Assembly (NCBI GenBank): GCA_964540135.1
Contig: CAZILK010000001.1
Coordinates: 62,001-126,000, forward strand
DNA: 64,000 nt
Direction: 5' to 3'
From: CAZCAQ01 sp964540135
Lineage (GTDB): Bacteria; Patescibacteriota; WWE3; UBA101185; UBA10185
The first letter of the stretch is position 1, and each line of letters begins with the position of its first letter. Made by a program: the position numbers and the translations under genes. Of this stretch, positions 43,461 through 51,233 are shown piece after piece. The notes under the pieces were generated by a model, which did not search any database, was not told the DNA's origin, and worked only from the letters and a program-made list of their open reading frames with translations.

Positions 43461-43489
43461 TTGAAACTATTCTTTTACTTCTGTAGAAT
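43461..43489 (+). promoter_or_regulatory. Promoter of the RodA/FtsW-like gene
   Basis: TTGAAA (43461-43466), a 17-bp spacer and TAGAAT (43484-43489), with the GTG start 8 nt later. Confidence 0.65.
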
Positions 43490-43497
43490 CTGTTTTA

Positions 43498-44562
43498 GTG
43501 AAACAACTCTTTTTGAAACTTAATTACTGGCTTATAGTTCCGGCAATCCTGCTTTTTACCTTAGGCTCACTAACCTTGTATTCAATTTCTCCTCAAAGAC
43601 TAGAAACTCAGCTAACTGCCTTTATTGTTGGATGTGTCGCTTTCTTCTTTTTTACAATCATTGACTATAAATTATTTAGCTATTTTGCTAAATATTTGTA
43701 TATTGGTGGGTTAGTGCTACTTGTTGGTACTGAAATTTATGGTCAGTTAGTTTATGGATCTGTTAGGTGGTTAAATATTGCAGGTGTGTCATTTCAGCCA
43801 TCAGAGATTGCAAAACTTACAATAATAATAAGTGTGGTAGCACTTATATCAAGATCTAGTACTTTCTTAGCATCTCTTAAAGGATTAGCTATTGTTTGTG
43901 TATTAACAGGCATCTATGTTGTTTTTATAGCACTTCAGCCTGATCTTGGAACTTCGTTAATAGTTCTTTTTGCAGTCACTGGGATACTTTTTGCAGCAAA
44001 TCTTAATAAACTTTACTTTTTAGTAGGTGGTTCTTTAGTTGGGGTGTTGTCAAACCCGCTTTGGAATTCTCTTCATGATTATCAACAAAAAAGAATTCTA
44101 GTATTTTTAAATCCTCTCCTTGATACCAGAGGTGCTGGGTATAATGTTATTCAATCAAAGATTGCTGTTGGTGCCGGGCAGCTTTTCGGGTCAGGTATTG
44201 GCCGTGGAGTTCAATCGCACCTACAGTACTTACCAGCCTATTGGACAGATTTTATTTTTGCTTCATTTGCGGAAGAGTGGGGTTTTGTTGGTGTTGTTAT
44301 CTTATTAAGTCTGTTCTTCATTTTCCTAGCTTCGCTACTTTTTACTGCATACAAAGCTGATAACGGGTTTGGTTACTTGTTAACTATCGGGATTTTTGTA
44401 GTTTTTTTTGCACAATTTTTTATAAACATTGGTATGAATCTTGGAATCATGCCAGTTACAGGTATTCCTCTTCCGTTTGTGTCGTATGGCGGTACTTCTC
44501 TTGTTGTTTCTATGGCAATGCTTGGAATAATCCAATCTGTATGGGTTCACAGAAAAATCTGA
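43498..44562 (+). CDS. Second SEDS glycan polymerase, RodA/FtsW family
   Basis: This 354-residue polytopic protein has about ten helices. Signatures: GSVRWLNIAGVSFQPSEIAKLTIIISVVAL (near 83-112), ALQPDLGTSLIVLFAVTGI, KIAVGAGQLFGSGIGRGVQSHLQYLPAYWTDFIFASFAEEWGF and TGIPLPFVSYGGTSLVVSMAMLGI. FAEEWGF and the absence of neighbouring division genes favour RodA (side-wall growth) over FtsW, though no mreB or PBP2 gene is near. GTG start, 8 nt after a TAGAAT. The next gene follows after 21 nt. Confidence 0.88.
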   Translation: MKQLFLKLNYWLIVPAILLFTLGSLTLYSISPQRLETQLTAFIVGCVAFFFFTIIDYKLFSYFAKYLYIGGLVLLVGTEIYGQLVYGSVRWLNIAGVSFQPSEIAKLTIIISVVALISRSSTFLASLKGLAIVCVLTGIYVVFIALQPDLGTSLIVLFAVTGILFAANLNKLYFLVGGSLVGVLSNPLWNSLHDYQQKRILVFLNPLLDTRGAGYNVIQSKIAVGAGQLFGSGIGRGVQSHLQYLPAYWTDFIFASFAEEWGFVGVVILLSLFFIFLASLLFTAYKADNGFGYLLTIGIFVVFFAQFFINIGMNLGIMPVTGIPLPFVSYGGTSLVVSMAMLGIIQSVWVHRKI

Positions 44563-44583
44563 AGGTGATAAGATTAATGTATT

Positions 44584-45924
44584 ATGGAAAATATTTTTAT
44601 CTCGTTTGATTGTAATACTTTAAAACTAACTCACGTTGATAAAAATGTTTCAACAAACGCAAAGGTTGAACTCTCAAAAGATGTTATAGACGGGCCTGCC
44701 ATTGTAAACGCAGATCTGCTCGCAAATGAAATCACAAAATTACTTAGTGGACTTAAGGTTCGTGTAAAAAATCCAGTCCTTCATTTTCTTACAAGCCCTG
44801 AGTTCGTATATTCTTTTTTCATGACTTTTGGGAAAGATGTTGAGGATATAGGTGTATCAGTCCTTGAAGAGGCCCGTAAGAAGCTTATAGACGTGAATCT
44901 TGATGATATCTACTTTTCATACATAAAAATTGCCCCCTTTGTTTATCAGTTTGTTGGCGTTAAAAAAGACTTACTTGAGGCATTTATTCAAGTATCTAAC
45001 ACTGCAAAAATACCGGTTCAGTCAGTTGTTCCTTCTCTCTTTTTATTCCCAAAGATTCTGCCAGATAACGATCCAAGTATCTTTGTTATGCGCTCAAATA
45101 CCAAAGAAATAATAGCTTTATCTGAGTTTAATGCAATCTACTATGCAGGGCTTTATGAAGATGAGAAAACAACTGATGCTGATCTTGAGAAGCTTGTTAG
45201 TGAGCTTTCTGTATATAAAAGAGTGCAGCCAATAAAGAGAGTTTTCACTCTTGATTACAACAACTTCAACCCAGGAAGTGAGTTTAAAGTATCCCCGTTA
45301 CCAGTCCCTATTAACGGTTTAACAGACGATGATAATTATAAACTGCATATTTTATTCAACTATATTATAGGTAAAGACAATTCCTTACTTCTAACAAGCA
45401 CAAACTTGTTAAACCTCCTACCTTTACCAGCTGTTTCAAAGACTCCAAGACCTGTTGTGTACGCAGGGGCACTTGCAATCATGCTTGTTCTAGCAGGAGG
45501 GCTCTTTTTCTCTCTAAACTCAGGAAAATCAAACAACTCTCAAATTGCCGAAGGGCCAAAAACAACAGCAGTACTTGGAAACACAACAGAGCCAAAAGAG
45601 ACAACTCCTTCAAAACCAGTTGAGGAAAAACCAGCTCCAGTTCTTAATAAAAAAGATTTAAAAGTAAGAGTTGAGAACGGGGCAAGTATTGCAGGTATAG
45701 CGTCTAAAACACAAAACAAGCTTGAAGAGTTAGGTTATGTTGTAACAGGAGTTGGTAATGCTGAAGAAGATCGTGAAAATACTTTAGTTAAATTTAAGAC
45801 AAGTAAAATCAACTACAAGGAGCTTATAACTACAGATTTAAAAGCAGATTACGAACTTGTTATTGAAGAAGGACTTCCTGAAACAGAGGAATACGACGTA
45901 CTTGTTGTTTTAGGTAAGAATTAG
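44584..45924 (+). CDS. PilM-like protein with membrane helix and LytR_C domain
   Basis: This 446-residue protein has a cytoplasmic N-terminal half of about 290 residues that resembles an actin-like PilM/FtsA-type fold (FISFDCNTLKLTHVD; VLEEARKKLIDVNLDDIYFSY; a weak match). A membrane helix follows (about 300-318, GALAIMLVLAGGLFFSL), then a Thr/Lys/Pro-rich linker. The C-terminal domain (LKVRVENGASIAGIASKTQNKLEELGYVV...YDVLVVLGKN) is of LytR_C type, found at the end of LCP and other envelope proteins. An envelope-linking or assembly role is an inference. A possible partner starts at its stop codon. Confidence 0.75.
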   Translation: MENIFISFDCNTLKLTHVDKNVSTNAKVELSKDVIDGPAIVNADLLANEITKLLSGLKVRVKNPVLHFLTSPEFVYSFFMTFGKDVEDIGVSVLEEARKKLIDVNLDDIYFSYIKIAPFVYQFVGVKKDLLEAFIQVSNTAKIPVQSVVPSLFLFPKILPDNDPSIFVMRSNTKEIIALSEFNAIYYAGLYEDEKTTDADLEKLVSELSVYKRVQPIKRVFTLDYNNFNPGSEFKVSPLPVPINGLTDDDNYKLHILFNYIIGKDNSLLLTSTNLLNLLPLPAVSKTPRPVVYAGALAIMLVLAGGLFFSLNSGKSNNSQIAEGPKTTAVLGNTTEPKETTPSKPVEEKPAPVLNKKDLKVRVENGASIAGIASKTQNKLEELGYVVTGVGNAEEDRENTLVKFKTSKINYKELITTDLKADYELVIEEGLPETEEYDVLVVLGKN

Positions 45925-45979
45925 TGGATTCATTTTTCATCTGTGCAAACTGCAATAAAAAAGTAAGTTTAATTGCCCC
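45924..45979 (+). CDS. 5' fragment of a zinc-ribbon gene cut by the scaffold gap
   Basis: GTG 45924 overlaps the previous stop (TAGTG) and reads DSFFICANCNKKVSLIAP before the N run. FxCxxCxKxV is how RNHCP-domain proteins start (next would be a NHCP zinc motif), but only 18 residues are visible. The 3' end is lost in the gap and cannot be found with certainty on the far side. Confidence 0.4.
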
Positions 45980-46079
45980 NNNNNNNNNNNNNNNNNNNNN
46001 NNNNNNNNNNNNNNNNNNNNNNNNNNNNNNNNNNNNNNNNNNNNNNNNNNNNNNNNNNNNNNNNNNNNNNNNNNNNNNN
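45980..46079. other. Scaffold gap, 100 N
   Basis: Exactly 100 N, the usual placeholder for a gap of unknown length. Adjacency of the two sides is a scaffolding claim, not a read-level fact. Confidence 0.99.
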
Positions 46080-46132
46080 ACCTCGCTCTTATTCCTTGCA
46101 AATGCCTGAAGCAAGGGAGCTTTTCTGTCACA

Positions 46133-46245
46133 TATTATACTATAGGATATAGATAATGCAAATACCTGCATAACACTGTGCCGTAGTTCTGTAGCCCCTT
46201 CCTTAATCTTTCTATTTTCAAAATCTAGCGACCTATAGTATAATA
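46133..46245. repeat. 14-bp inverted repeat carrying promoter-like sequences
   Basis: TATTATACTATAGG (46133-46146) and its perfect complement CCTATAGTATAATA (46232-46245) flank 85 nt. The right copy holds a TATAAT (46239-46244) that can drive the gene at 46274; the left copy is the same element facing back into the gap. No gene is seen in 46080-46273. Confidence 0.6.
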
Positions 46246-46273
46246 AGAGTATCTTGTCGGCTTGAGGTGAAAC

Positions 46274-46696
46274 ATGAAGTTGTTGATTGTAGTATTTTCG
46301 ATTCTAGTCTCGCTGACCTCGCTCAAGAGTTGCTTTGAGCGAAGCACGCAAGCTGTAGTGCCCGCGGCTACAGCAACGGCAGAGTTGTTGCCAACACCAA
46401 CGTTGGCTGCTCCTCAGGACGGCACGCTGAAAGTGCTGCCCGGTGAGTGGTTCGTTTTTCAAGTTGGACCCAGCTGGGCGTACCGAGTCCAGTGGGATGC
46501 TACGAACGACCCTCCGGGGTTATATGGAGCCAATACACGCACTCTACAGTGCGGTGATAGCTACGAGGTCTTCTCTATAGACCTCAGCGGGACGATTTTT
46601 AACTGCGGCGATGGTCTTTTGACCATTGTCGTAGAAGGGGATGGCTATAGAGTCATCCCAACCGATACCCTGACAGTCACAGTACGCCCGTACTGA
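46274..46696 (+). CDS. Lipoprotein-like exported protein of foreign composition
   Basis: This 140-residue protein has a signal peptide (MKLLIVVFSILVSLTSLKSC) with a possible lipobox Cys near residue 20, a Thr/Pro/Ala linker (AATATAELLPTPTLAAP) and a C-terminal beta-rich domain with two Cys (LQCGDSYEV, FNCGDGLLTI) and YRVQWDATNDPPGLYG. Its codons (many CTG, GCG, ACG, CCG) and G+C are clearly higher than in all neighbours. It has a real Shine-Dalgarno GAGGTG 4 nt before the ATG, unlike most genes here. It may be transferred, or belong to another organism and be misjoined at the gap. Family unknown. Confidence 0.65.
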   Translation: MKLLIVVFSILVSLTSLKSCFERSTQAVVPAATATAELLPTPTLAAPQDGTLKVLPGEWFVFQVGPSWAYRVQWDATNDPPGLYGANTRTLQCGDSYEVFSIDLSGTIFNCGDGLLTIVVEGDGYRVIPTDTLTVTVRPY

Positions 46697-46741
46697 GATG
46701 CCCAGGGGCTCAATTGTTAGCAAGTCGCCAGACTTGTTGAC

Positions 46742-46794
46742 CTTTGAGCTTAAACCAAGTGTATATAGCCTGTATGTTTGGTTTAGGTTCAAAG
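46742..46794 (+). terminator. 17-bp hairpin between the odd gene and rplU
   Basis: CTTTGAGCTTAAACCAA (46742-46758) pairs along all 17 positions with TTGGTTTAGGTTCAAAG (46778-46794), with two G-U wobbles and a 19-nt loop. No U-run follows, so it is not a standard terminator. It ends 10 nt before the rplU -35. It could insulate rplU from upstream transcription or be a remnant of a small mobile repeat. A smaller hairpin CAAGTC-gcca-GACTTG lies upstream (about 46723-46738). Confidence 0.45.
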
Positions 46795-46804
46795 AGGCTA
46801 TTTG

Positions 46805-46833
46805 TTGCCAATAAGGTATAAAACTGTTAAAAT
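46805..46833 (+). promoter_or_regulatory. Promoter of rplU-rpmA
   Basis: TTGCCA (46805-46810), a 17-bp spacer and TAAAAT (46828-46833), with the rplU ATG 11 nt later. Confidence 0.6.
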
Positions 46834-46844
46834 CTTTTTTGTCT

Positions 46845-47291
46845 ATGAAATACGCAATAGTCCAGTTAGCTGGGAAACAACTTAAAGTATCTGAAGGGGA
46901 TGTTTTATCTGTTAACAAGATGGATTCATATATTCCACAGGTACTGCTTTACAGTGTTGATGGAGCAGTTCAACTAGGCTCCCCGGCACTTTCTGATATC
47001 ACTGTTAACTTTTCTGTTATTGGTGAAAAGAAAGTTAAGACTATTGTTGGTCGTTTTAAAGCAAAATCTAGGTACCACAAAACAACAGGTCATAAACAAC
47101 CAATGGCAATTCTTCGTGTTGAATCAATTCTTGGTAAAGGCGAAGTTGCTCCTAAAAAAGAAATAAAGAGAGAAGAGAAGGTTGAAAAACAAGAAGTAGC
47201 CAAAGCATCAAAGACAGTCAAAGTAGCTCCTAAAAAAGCAGCTACCTCAAAAACAAAAGCAAAACCAGTTTCAAAAAAGGAGAAAGCGTAA
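46845..47291 (+). CDS. rplU: 50S ribosomal protein L21 with Lys-rich tail
   Basis: This 148-residue protein starts MKYAIVQLAGKQLKVSEGDVLSV, the L21 signature, and continues VGRFKAKSRYHKTTGHKQP with LRVESI. L21 binds 23S rRNA. Normal bacterial L21 is about 100 residues; here a C-terminal tail of about 45 residues is added (Lys, Glu, Ala and Val rich, with two copies of VAPKK). The first in-frame start is TTG 46839, but ATG 46845 begins the conserved protein. L27 follows after 14 nt, the usual pairing. Confidence 0.95.
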   Translation: MKYAIVQLAGKQLKVSEGDVLSVNKMDSYIPQVLLYSVDGAVQLGSPALSDITVNFSVIGEKKVKTIVGRFKAKSRYHKTTGHKQPMAILRVESILGKGEVAPKKEIKREEKVEKQEVAKASKTVKVAPKKAATSKTKAKPVSKKEKA

Positions 47292-47305
47292 TACGCTAAC
47301 AAAAC

Positions 47306-47581
47306 ATGGCACATAAAAAAGCAGGTGGTTCTAAAGCGAGTCAAGGCGGTAATGTTGCCGGTAAAAGGCTTGGAGTTAAGATTTCAGGCGGTAATGTTGC
47401 TAAAACCGGTCAAATTATTGTTAGACAAAGAGGACTTAAATTTACAGCTGGAAAAAATGTAGGTTTAGGCAAAGATTTCACAATCTTTGCACTTGCTGAT
47501 GGAATCGTTGAATTTAAAAATATCTCAAAAACTAAAAAAGCAATAAATATTGTTAAACAAGCGCCTCTTAACGTAGCTTAA
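47306..47581 (+). CDS. rpmA: 50S ribosomal protein L27
   Basis: This 91-residue protein begins MAHKKAGGSKASQGG and has KRLGVKISGGNVAKTGQIIVRQRG and GKNVGLGKDFTIFALADGIV. L27 reaches the peptidyl transferase centre with its N terminus. The start is the unprocessed MAHKK form, without the cleaved leader of some Firmicutes. It is convergent with lepB (3 nt apart). Confidence 0.97.
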   Translation: MAHKKAGGSKASQGGNVAGKRLGVKISGGNVAKTGQIIVRQRGLKFTAGKNVGLGKDFTIFALADGIVEFKNISKTKKAINIVKQAPLNVA

Positions 47582-47584
47582 GTA

Positions 47585-48184
47585 TTACTTACCTTCAAAA
47601 GCTTCAACAAACCTAACAGCTCTTTGTTTTAAATCATCCATCTCAAAAGATGTATTAATGAATCTTGCTTTGGAGAATGGATTGAACACAAGGACTGCTT
47701 TACCAACAATATCCTCCCTTGCAATCGGTCCCCATTTTCTTGAATCAGTACTATTACCCCTATTATCGCCCATTAAGTAGTATGAGTCGTTTGGGATTTT
47801 TATAACTTCTTCATCGCCAGAAAAGGGGAGTGTGCCTGTAGTTAAAAATGATTCGTCGATTAAATTGCCTTCAGTGTAAATACCCTCGCGTTTAAGAGTT
47901 AAACTCTCTCCCGGAAGGCCGATTATTCTTTTAATAACAAATATTTGTTTGTTTTCCGGTTGTTTAAAAACAACAATATCTCCGCGTTTAAATCTGGAAA
48001 GCTTTGAACTTACTTTCTCAGCAATAATCATTTCCCCATTGTGAAGATTTGGTTCCATCGATGAACCTGTAATCTCAAGAGGCTGTCCAACGAATAGATA
48101 GACAATTGCAAATACAGCAACTCCAATAAATAGAACCTCAAATACATCAATTATTGAGCTAGATAGGTTTGAAAAGGTCTTCAT
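47585..48184 (-). CDS. lepB: Signal peptidase I
   Basis: This 199-residue membrane protease removes signal peptides from exported proteins. It has one N-terminal helix (about 13-31, VLFIGVAVFAIVYLFVG), the catalytic Ser in ITGSSMEPNLHNGE (near 38), the catalytic Lys in VIKRIIGLPGESL (about 84) and YLMGDNRGNSTDSRKWGPI (box E). Its substrates probably include the many secreted proteins encoded here. A TATTAT on the minus strand lies about 30 nt before the ATG. Confidence 0.95.
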   Translation of the reverse strand: MKTFSNLSSSIIDVFEVLFIGVAVFAIVYLFVGQPLEITGSSMEPNLHNGEMIIAEKVSSKLSRFKRGDIVVFKQPENKQIFVIKRIIGLPGESLTLKREGIYTEGNLIDESFLTTGTLPFSGDEEVIKIPNDSYYLMGDNRGNSTDSRKWGPIAREDIVGKAVLVFNPFSKARFINTSFEMDDLKQRAVRFVEAFEGK

Positions 48185-48250
48185 TTTGATTAATTAACGT
48201 TTTTCCTATATAAATAATACCAGAAATCCCTTTTCTTTGCAGGGGAGTAG

Positions 48251-48327
48251 GGCCGCTTAGCTCAGTTGGTTAGAGCGCTGCATTCACATTGCAGAGGTCG
48301 TAGGTTCGAGTCCTATAGCGGCTACCA
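48251..48327 (+). tRNA. tRNA-Val(CAC)
   Basis: A full cloverleaf of 77 nt: acceptor GGCCGCT with AGCGGCT (G-U at the first pair), D stem GCTC/GAGC, anticodon stem CTGCA/TGCAG around TTCACAT (anticodon CAC, codon GUG), T stem GTAGG/CCTAT with TTCGAGT, discriminator A and encoded CCA. Confidence 0.95.
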
Positions 48328-48350
48328 TAACCTTATGCTATATTTTGCAT

Positions 48351-48653
48351 ATGAACAGTAATCTTTCAATTGATAAGAAGAACTTGGCGGAGCTTTGCAT
48401 AAAAAACAAAGTTACCTATCTAGCACTGTTTGGTTCATACTCCAGAAACGAACAACATGAAGATAGTGATGTTGATCTTCTTGTTGAGTATGATCCCTCA
48501 CTCAGTCTTTTTGATCTTTTTGGGTTTAGATATAGCCTTGAGGAGGTGTTTGGCAAAAGAGTCGATCTAGTTCCTAGTGCTACAGTAAAACCAGGTCTGA
48601 AACCTTATGTTATGAAGGATGTAGTTGTTTTGTATAAAAACAGTGAAAAGTAA
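48351..48653 (+). CDS. Minimal nucleotidyltransferase, MntA type
   Basis: This protein of 100 residues has the nucleotidyltransferase core LALFGSYSRNEQHEDSDVDLLVEYDP (GSxxRGE-type plus DxD) and ends RVDLVPSATVKPGLKPYVMKDVVVLY. Such proteins are usually the antitoxin or modifier half of a HEPN/MNT pair that tags the toxin with nucleotides. No HEPN partner is next to it: the following gene is a glycoside hydrolase on the other strand. The ATG 48351 lies exactly 6 nt after TATATT, so the in-frame TTG at 48345 is not the start. Confidence 0.85.
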   Translation: MNSNLSIDKKNLAELCIKNKVTYLALFGSYSRNEQHEDSDVDLLVEYDPSLSLFDLFGFRYSLEEVFGKRVDLVPSATVKPGLKPYVMKDVVVLYKNSEK

Positions 48654-48711
48654 TTACGCTATCTAAAATCAATCCCACCTTACTTAAAAATTAACTCGAA
48701 TACCTTATTGA

Positions 48712-49962
48712 TCAGTTCACAAGAGTAAGTGAGCTCATTGTGTTTGTTGCTCCAAACTTTTCTTCTAATATTTGCCACAGTTCTTGATATCCGCCATCAT
48801 ACCCAAGTGCCCAAATACCAGCACCTCTTAAGTTATAGTTGTTAACAAGATCATATTTAATCTTTAATGAGTCAGAATTTTCAAAATACACTTGTCTGAT
48901 TGATCCGGTTGTAGGGCTGACGTATGAGAAGTGTGGGACTAACGCGTTTGCGTCCCATAAAACATTTGGTTTCAAACTAATGAGTGTATCCATGATGTAT
49001 TCATAGGTTTGAGACTGAGAGTACCCTATGTAGTCATCGCCGGGAATTCTTGTGCTGTAAGGCGTGTAGGAGCTCACAACCCAGTTGTAGCCGTAGTATG
49101 GAACACCCAGGATAATCTTTGATGCTGTAGTTTTTTTAAGATAATCATTTAACATAGAAGTAAGGTCATATGCGTAATTACCACCTGCCCCGTTTATCGG
49201 TGAGACTGGACCTGCAGTGTCTGATTCTGAATAATGAAAGTCATATGCCATGATAAAAATACCGTCAGCTGCTTTATTTAGTGACGCGATATCAGTAACC
49301 CGTGTTTTTTTAACAGCATCTGCGTATGAAGAAACAATAACCTCAACTCCAGTTTTTGGATTACTCTTATCAAGCTTTTTGTTCATAAAATCAACAAAAG
49401 CTGAATACTTTAGTGCCATCTCTTTTGTTGTATCTCCGACATACTCAATATCAAGGTTCAGGCTTTTTAGCTCATTGTCTTTAAGTTCTTTATCGACCTC
49501 TTTGTATAAAGTTTCCCAACAAGGCTGACAGTTCAAAAATTTATCATTTGCATCATCTTCATGTGAAATCAGCGTTATCGCTATTTCAACATTTTGTGCT
49601 TTGGCACTCGCTATGAATTCTTTTAATGCTTTGCTGTTTTTCCATCTGTTATATCCGGGATCAGTTGTTCCGTCTTCCGCAAGTTTCTTAATTGTGCCGT
49701 TTGAGTTTATCCCTAGAGCAAAATAGGCAACATGGGTTAATTTATCTAGTTGAATATACTCTGTTTTATCAAGCATCCAGTAAGGTAAAAATCCATATAT
49801 TACTTTTTTTGTTTCTCTTTTGTATTCACTAATCCCGAGTGTATCGGCTTTTGGTGATAAAAAAGTTACATGCTTTACTTGATAATTTATGACGGCTTTA
49901 AGAGGAAGCAGAATTCCAAGCAGTATATAAAAACCAACTAAAATAGAAGGCAGGTATTTCAT
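48712..49962 (-). CDS. Exported glycoside hydrolase family 18 protein
   Basis: This 416-residue protein has an N-terminal signal anchor (about 4-22, LPSILVGFYILLGILLPL) and a GH18 TIM barrel. KKVIYGFLPYW and KLTHVAYFALGIN begin the barrel; the catalytic strand is LKSLNLDIEYVG with the proton-donor Glu; GIFIMAYDFHYSESDTAGPVSP and ILGVPYYGYNWVV follow, and GAGIWALGYDGGYQELW ends it. It resembles the spore-wall YaaH-type branch, which cuts peptidoglycan or chitin-like glycans. The ATG lies exactly 6 nt after TAAAAT on the minus strand. Its start is divergent from the gene at 50010. Confidence 0.88.
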   Translation of the reverse strand: MKYLPSILVGFYILLGILLPLKAVINYQVKHVTFLSPKADTLGISEYKRETKKVIYGFLPYWMLDKTEYIQLDKLTHVAYFALGINSNGTIKKLAEDGTTDPGYNRWKNSKALKEFIASAKAQNVEIAITLISHEDDANDKFLNCQPCWETLYKEVDKELKDNELKSLNLDIEYVGDTTKEMALKYSAFVDFMNKKLDKSNPKTGVEVIVSSYADAVKKTRVTDIASLNKAADGIFIMAYDFHYSESDTAGPVSPINGAGGNYAYDLTSMLNDYLKKTTASKIILGVPYYGYNWVVSSYTPYSTRIPGDDYIGYSQSQTYEYIMDTLISLKPNVLWDANALVPHFSYVSPTTGSIRQVYFENSDSLKIKYDLVNNYNLRGAGIWALGYDGGYQELWQILEEKFGATNTMSSLTLVN

Positions 49963-49968
49963 TAGTTT

Positions 49969-50001
49969 ATTTTAACAACTTTTTTGTATTTCGGGTAAAA
50001 T
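49969..50001. promoter_or_regulatory. Back-to-back -10 elements of two divergent glycoside hydrolases
   Basis: On the minus strand TAAAAT (complement of 49969-49974) ends 6 nt before the GH18 ATG (49962). On the plus strand TAAAAT (49996-50001) ends 8 nt before ATG 50010. The 47-bp intergenic region leaves almost no room for leaders, so both mRNAs should be leaderless and could be controlled together. Confidence 0.55.
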
Positions 50002-50009
50002 ATGTATAA

Positions 50010-51233
50010 ATGAAACGCAAAGCCTTTGGTCAGATTATTCTACTCTCAGCACTATTTGCTTTTGGAGCGTTGTTTTTGTATTCCAAGTACGCAGATCTAA
50101 ATCAAACAAATTATAAGGTTCCAAACTATGTTTATGAAAAAAATGACTTTCCGCTTTATCTTTTAAACACAAGCTACAAAGGACCGCTTCTGGGCTGTAG
50201 TTTTGAAGATGAAATTGGTTTTCTTGAATACAAGAGTAAGAATCCACAGAATCCCAAAAATAATAAATTTGGGCTATACATTTATGCTGAGAACGAGAAG
50301 TATCTCAAACTTGCTGATGAGTTAGTTAATTCAAACGGTGGTGACTGGGGTTACGTTTTAATTCCGTTTAACGTTCGCGATCGAGATGATGGTAGATGGG
50401 GGAGAGTGTTTCATGAACTATATAAAAAGCACTTGATCCCAGTCATACAGCTACACGACATCAGACTTTCTAGTTATAAAGAAGATACTAAAAATGCTGC
50501 TAAGTTTCTTAATTCTTTTGTATGGCCTGTTAGAGAAAGATATATTAGTGTATACAACGAGCCAAATGATGCGAAGTTTTGGGTAGGGCATGTGTCTCCC
50601 GCCGAGTATGCCAGGGTTTTAGATTACACAATAGATACTTTTAAAGCCGAGAACAAAAGCTTTTTCATGCTAAACGGTGCATTAAATGCAAGTGCCCCCG
50701 ATAACTTAGCTATCGGCTATATGTCGGCAAATACTTTTTTGAAAGGTATGTACACCGCAAAGCCTGAACTTTTTGACAAGCTTGATGGCTGGGCATCACA
50801 TCCTTATCCTCAGCCTAATTTTGCAGGTAGCCCGCATGCTAAAGGTCTTTGGAGCATTAGAGCCTATGAGAATGAACTTGCTATCCTAAAATCTCTTGGG
50901 GTTGATAAAAAGCTTCCAGTCTTTATTACAGAAACTGGCTGGGCTCATGCAGAAGGAGAAAAGTACAATTCAAGCTATGTTACATCTCAAAAGGCGGGTG
51001 AGTATCTCAAGATAGCGTTTGAGGAGGTTTGGTTGAAAGATGACAGGGTTGTAGCTGTAATGCCATTTACAATCTACTACAAAGCTCCCTATGACCATTT
51101 CTCTTGGGTAGACGAAGATTATAAACCATATAGACAATTTGAAATTATTAAAGACTTACCTAAAGTTTCAGGTACTCCTTTTGTTGTGAATAAATCAGTT
51201 GTTAATTCGTTTTTTTGCAAAAAAGTCTTATGA
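50010..51233 (+). CDS. Exported TIM-barrel glycoside hydrolase
   Basis: This 407-residue protein has an N-terminal anchor (about 6-24, GQIILLSALFAFGALFLYS) and a clan-A-type barrel. YISVYNEPNDAKFW (acid/base Glu of NEP) and VFITETGWAHAEG (nucleophile Glu) are spaced as in GH5/GH39/GH53-like retaining enzymes. The family number cannot be fixed by eye. It is the first gene of a run with a flippase and an O-antigen-ligase-like gene, so it may trim or mature an envelope polysaccharide. It overlaps the flippase by 4 nt (ATGA). Confidence 0.8.
   Translation: MKRKAFGQIILLSALFAFGALFLYSKYADLNQTNYKVPNYVYEKNDFPLYLLNTSYKGPLLGCSFEDEIGFLEYKSKNPQNPKNNKFGLYIYAENEKYLKLADELVNSNGGDWGYVLIPFNVRDRDDGRWGRVFHELYKKHLIPVIQLHDIRLSSYKEDTKNAAKFLNSFVWPVRERYISVYNEPNDAKFWVGHVSPAEYARVLDYTIDTFKAENKSFFMLNGALNASAPDNLAIGYMSANTFLKGMYTAKPELFDKLDGWASHPYPQPNFAGSPHAKGLWSIRAYENELAILKSLGVDKKLPVFITETGWAHAEGEKYNSSYVTSQKAGEYLKIAFEEVWLKDDRVVAVMPFTIYYKAPYDHFSWVDEDYKPYRQFEIIKDLPKVSGTPFVVNKSVVNSFFCKKVL

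Noticed and set aside
46129..46133. Minus-strand GTG ORF starting at 46131 and running into the gap (reading TEKLPCFRHLQGIRAR)
   Set aside because: The GTG lies only 2 nt after the -10, upstream of any likely transcript start, and the rest is hidden in the gap.
49990..49996. TTTCGGG between the two divergent glycoside hydrolases as a LexA-type site
   Set aside because: No partner half-site at the 11-bp period and no link to DNA repair.
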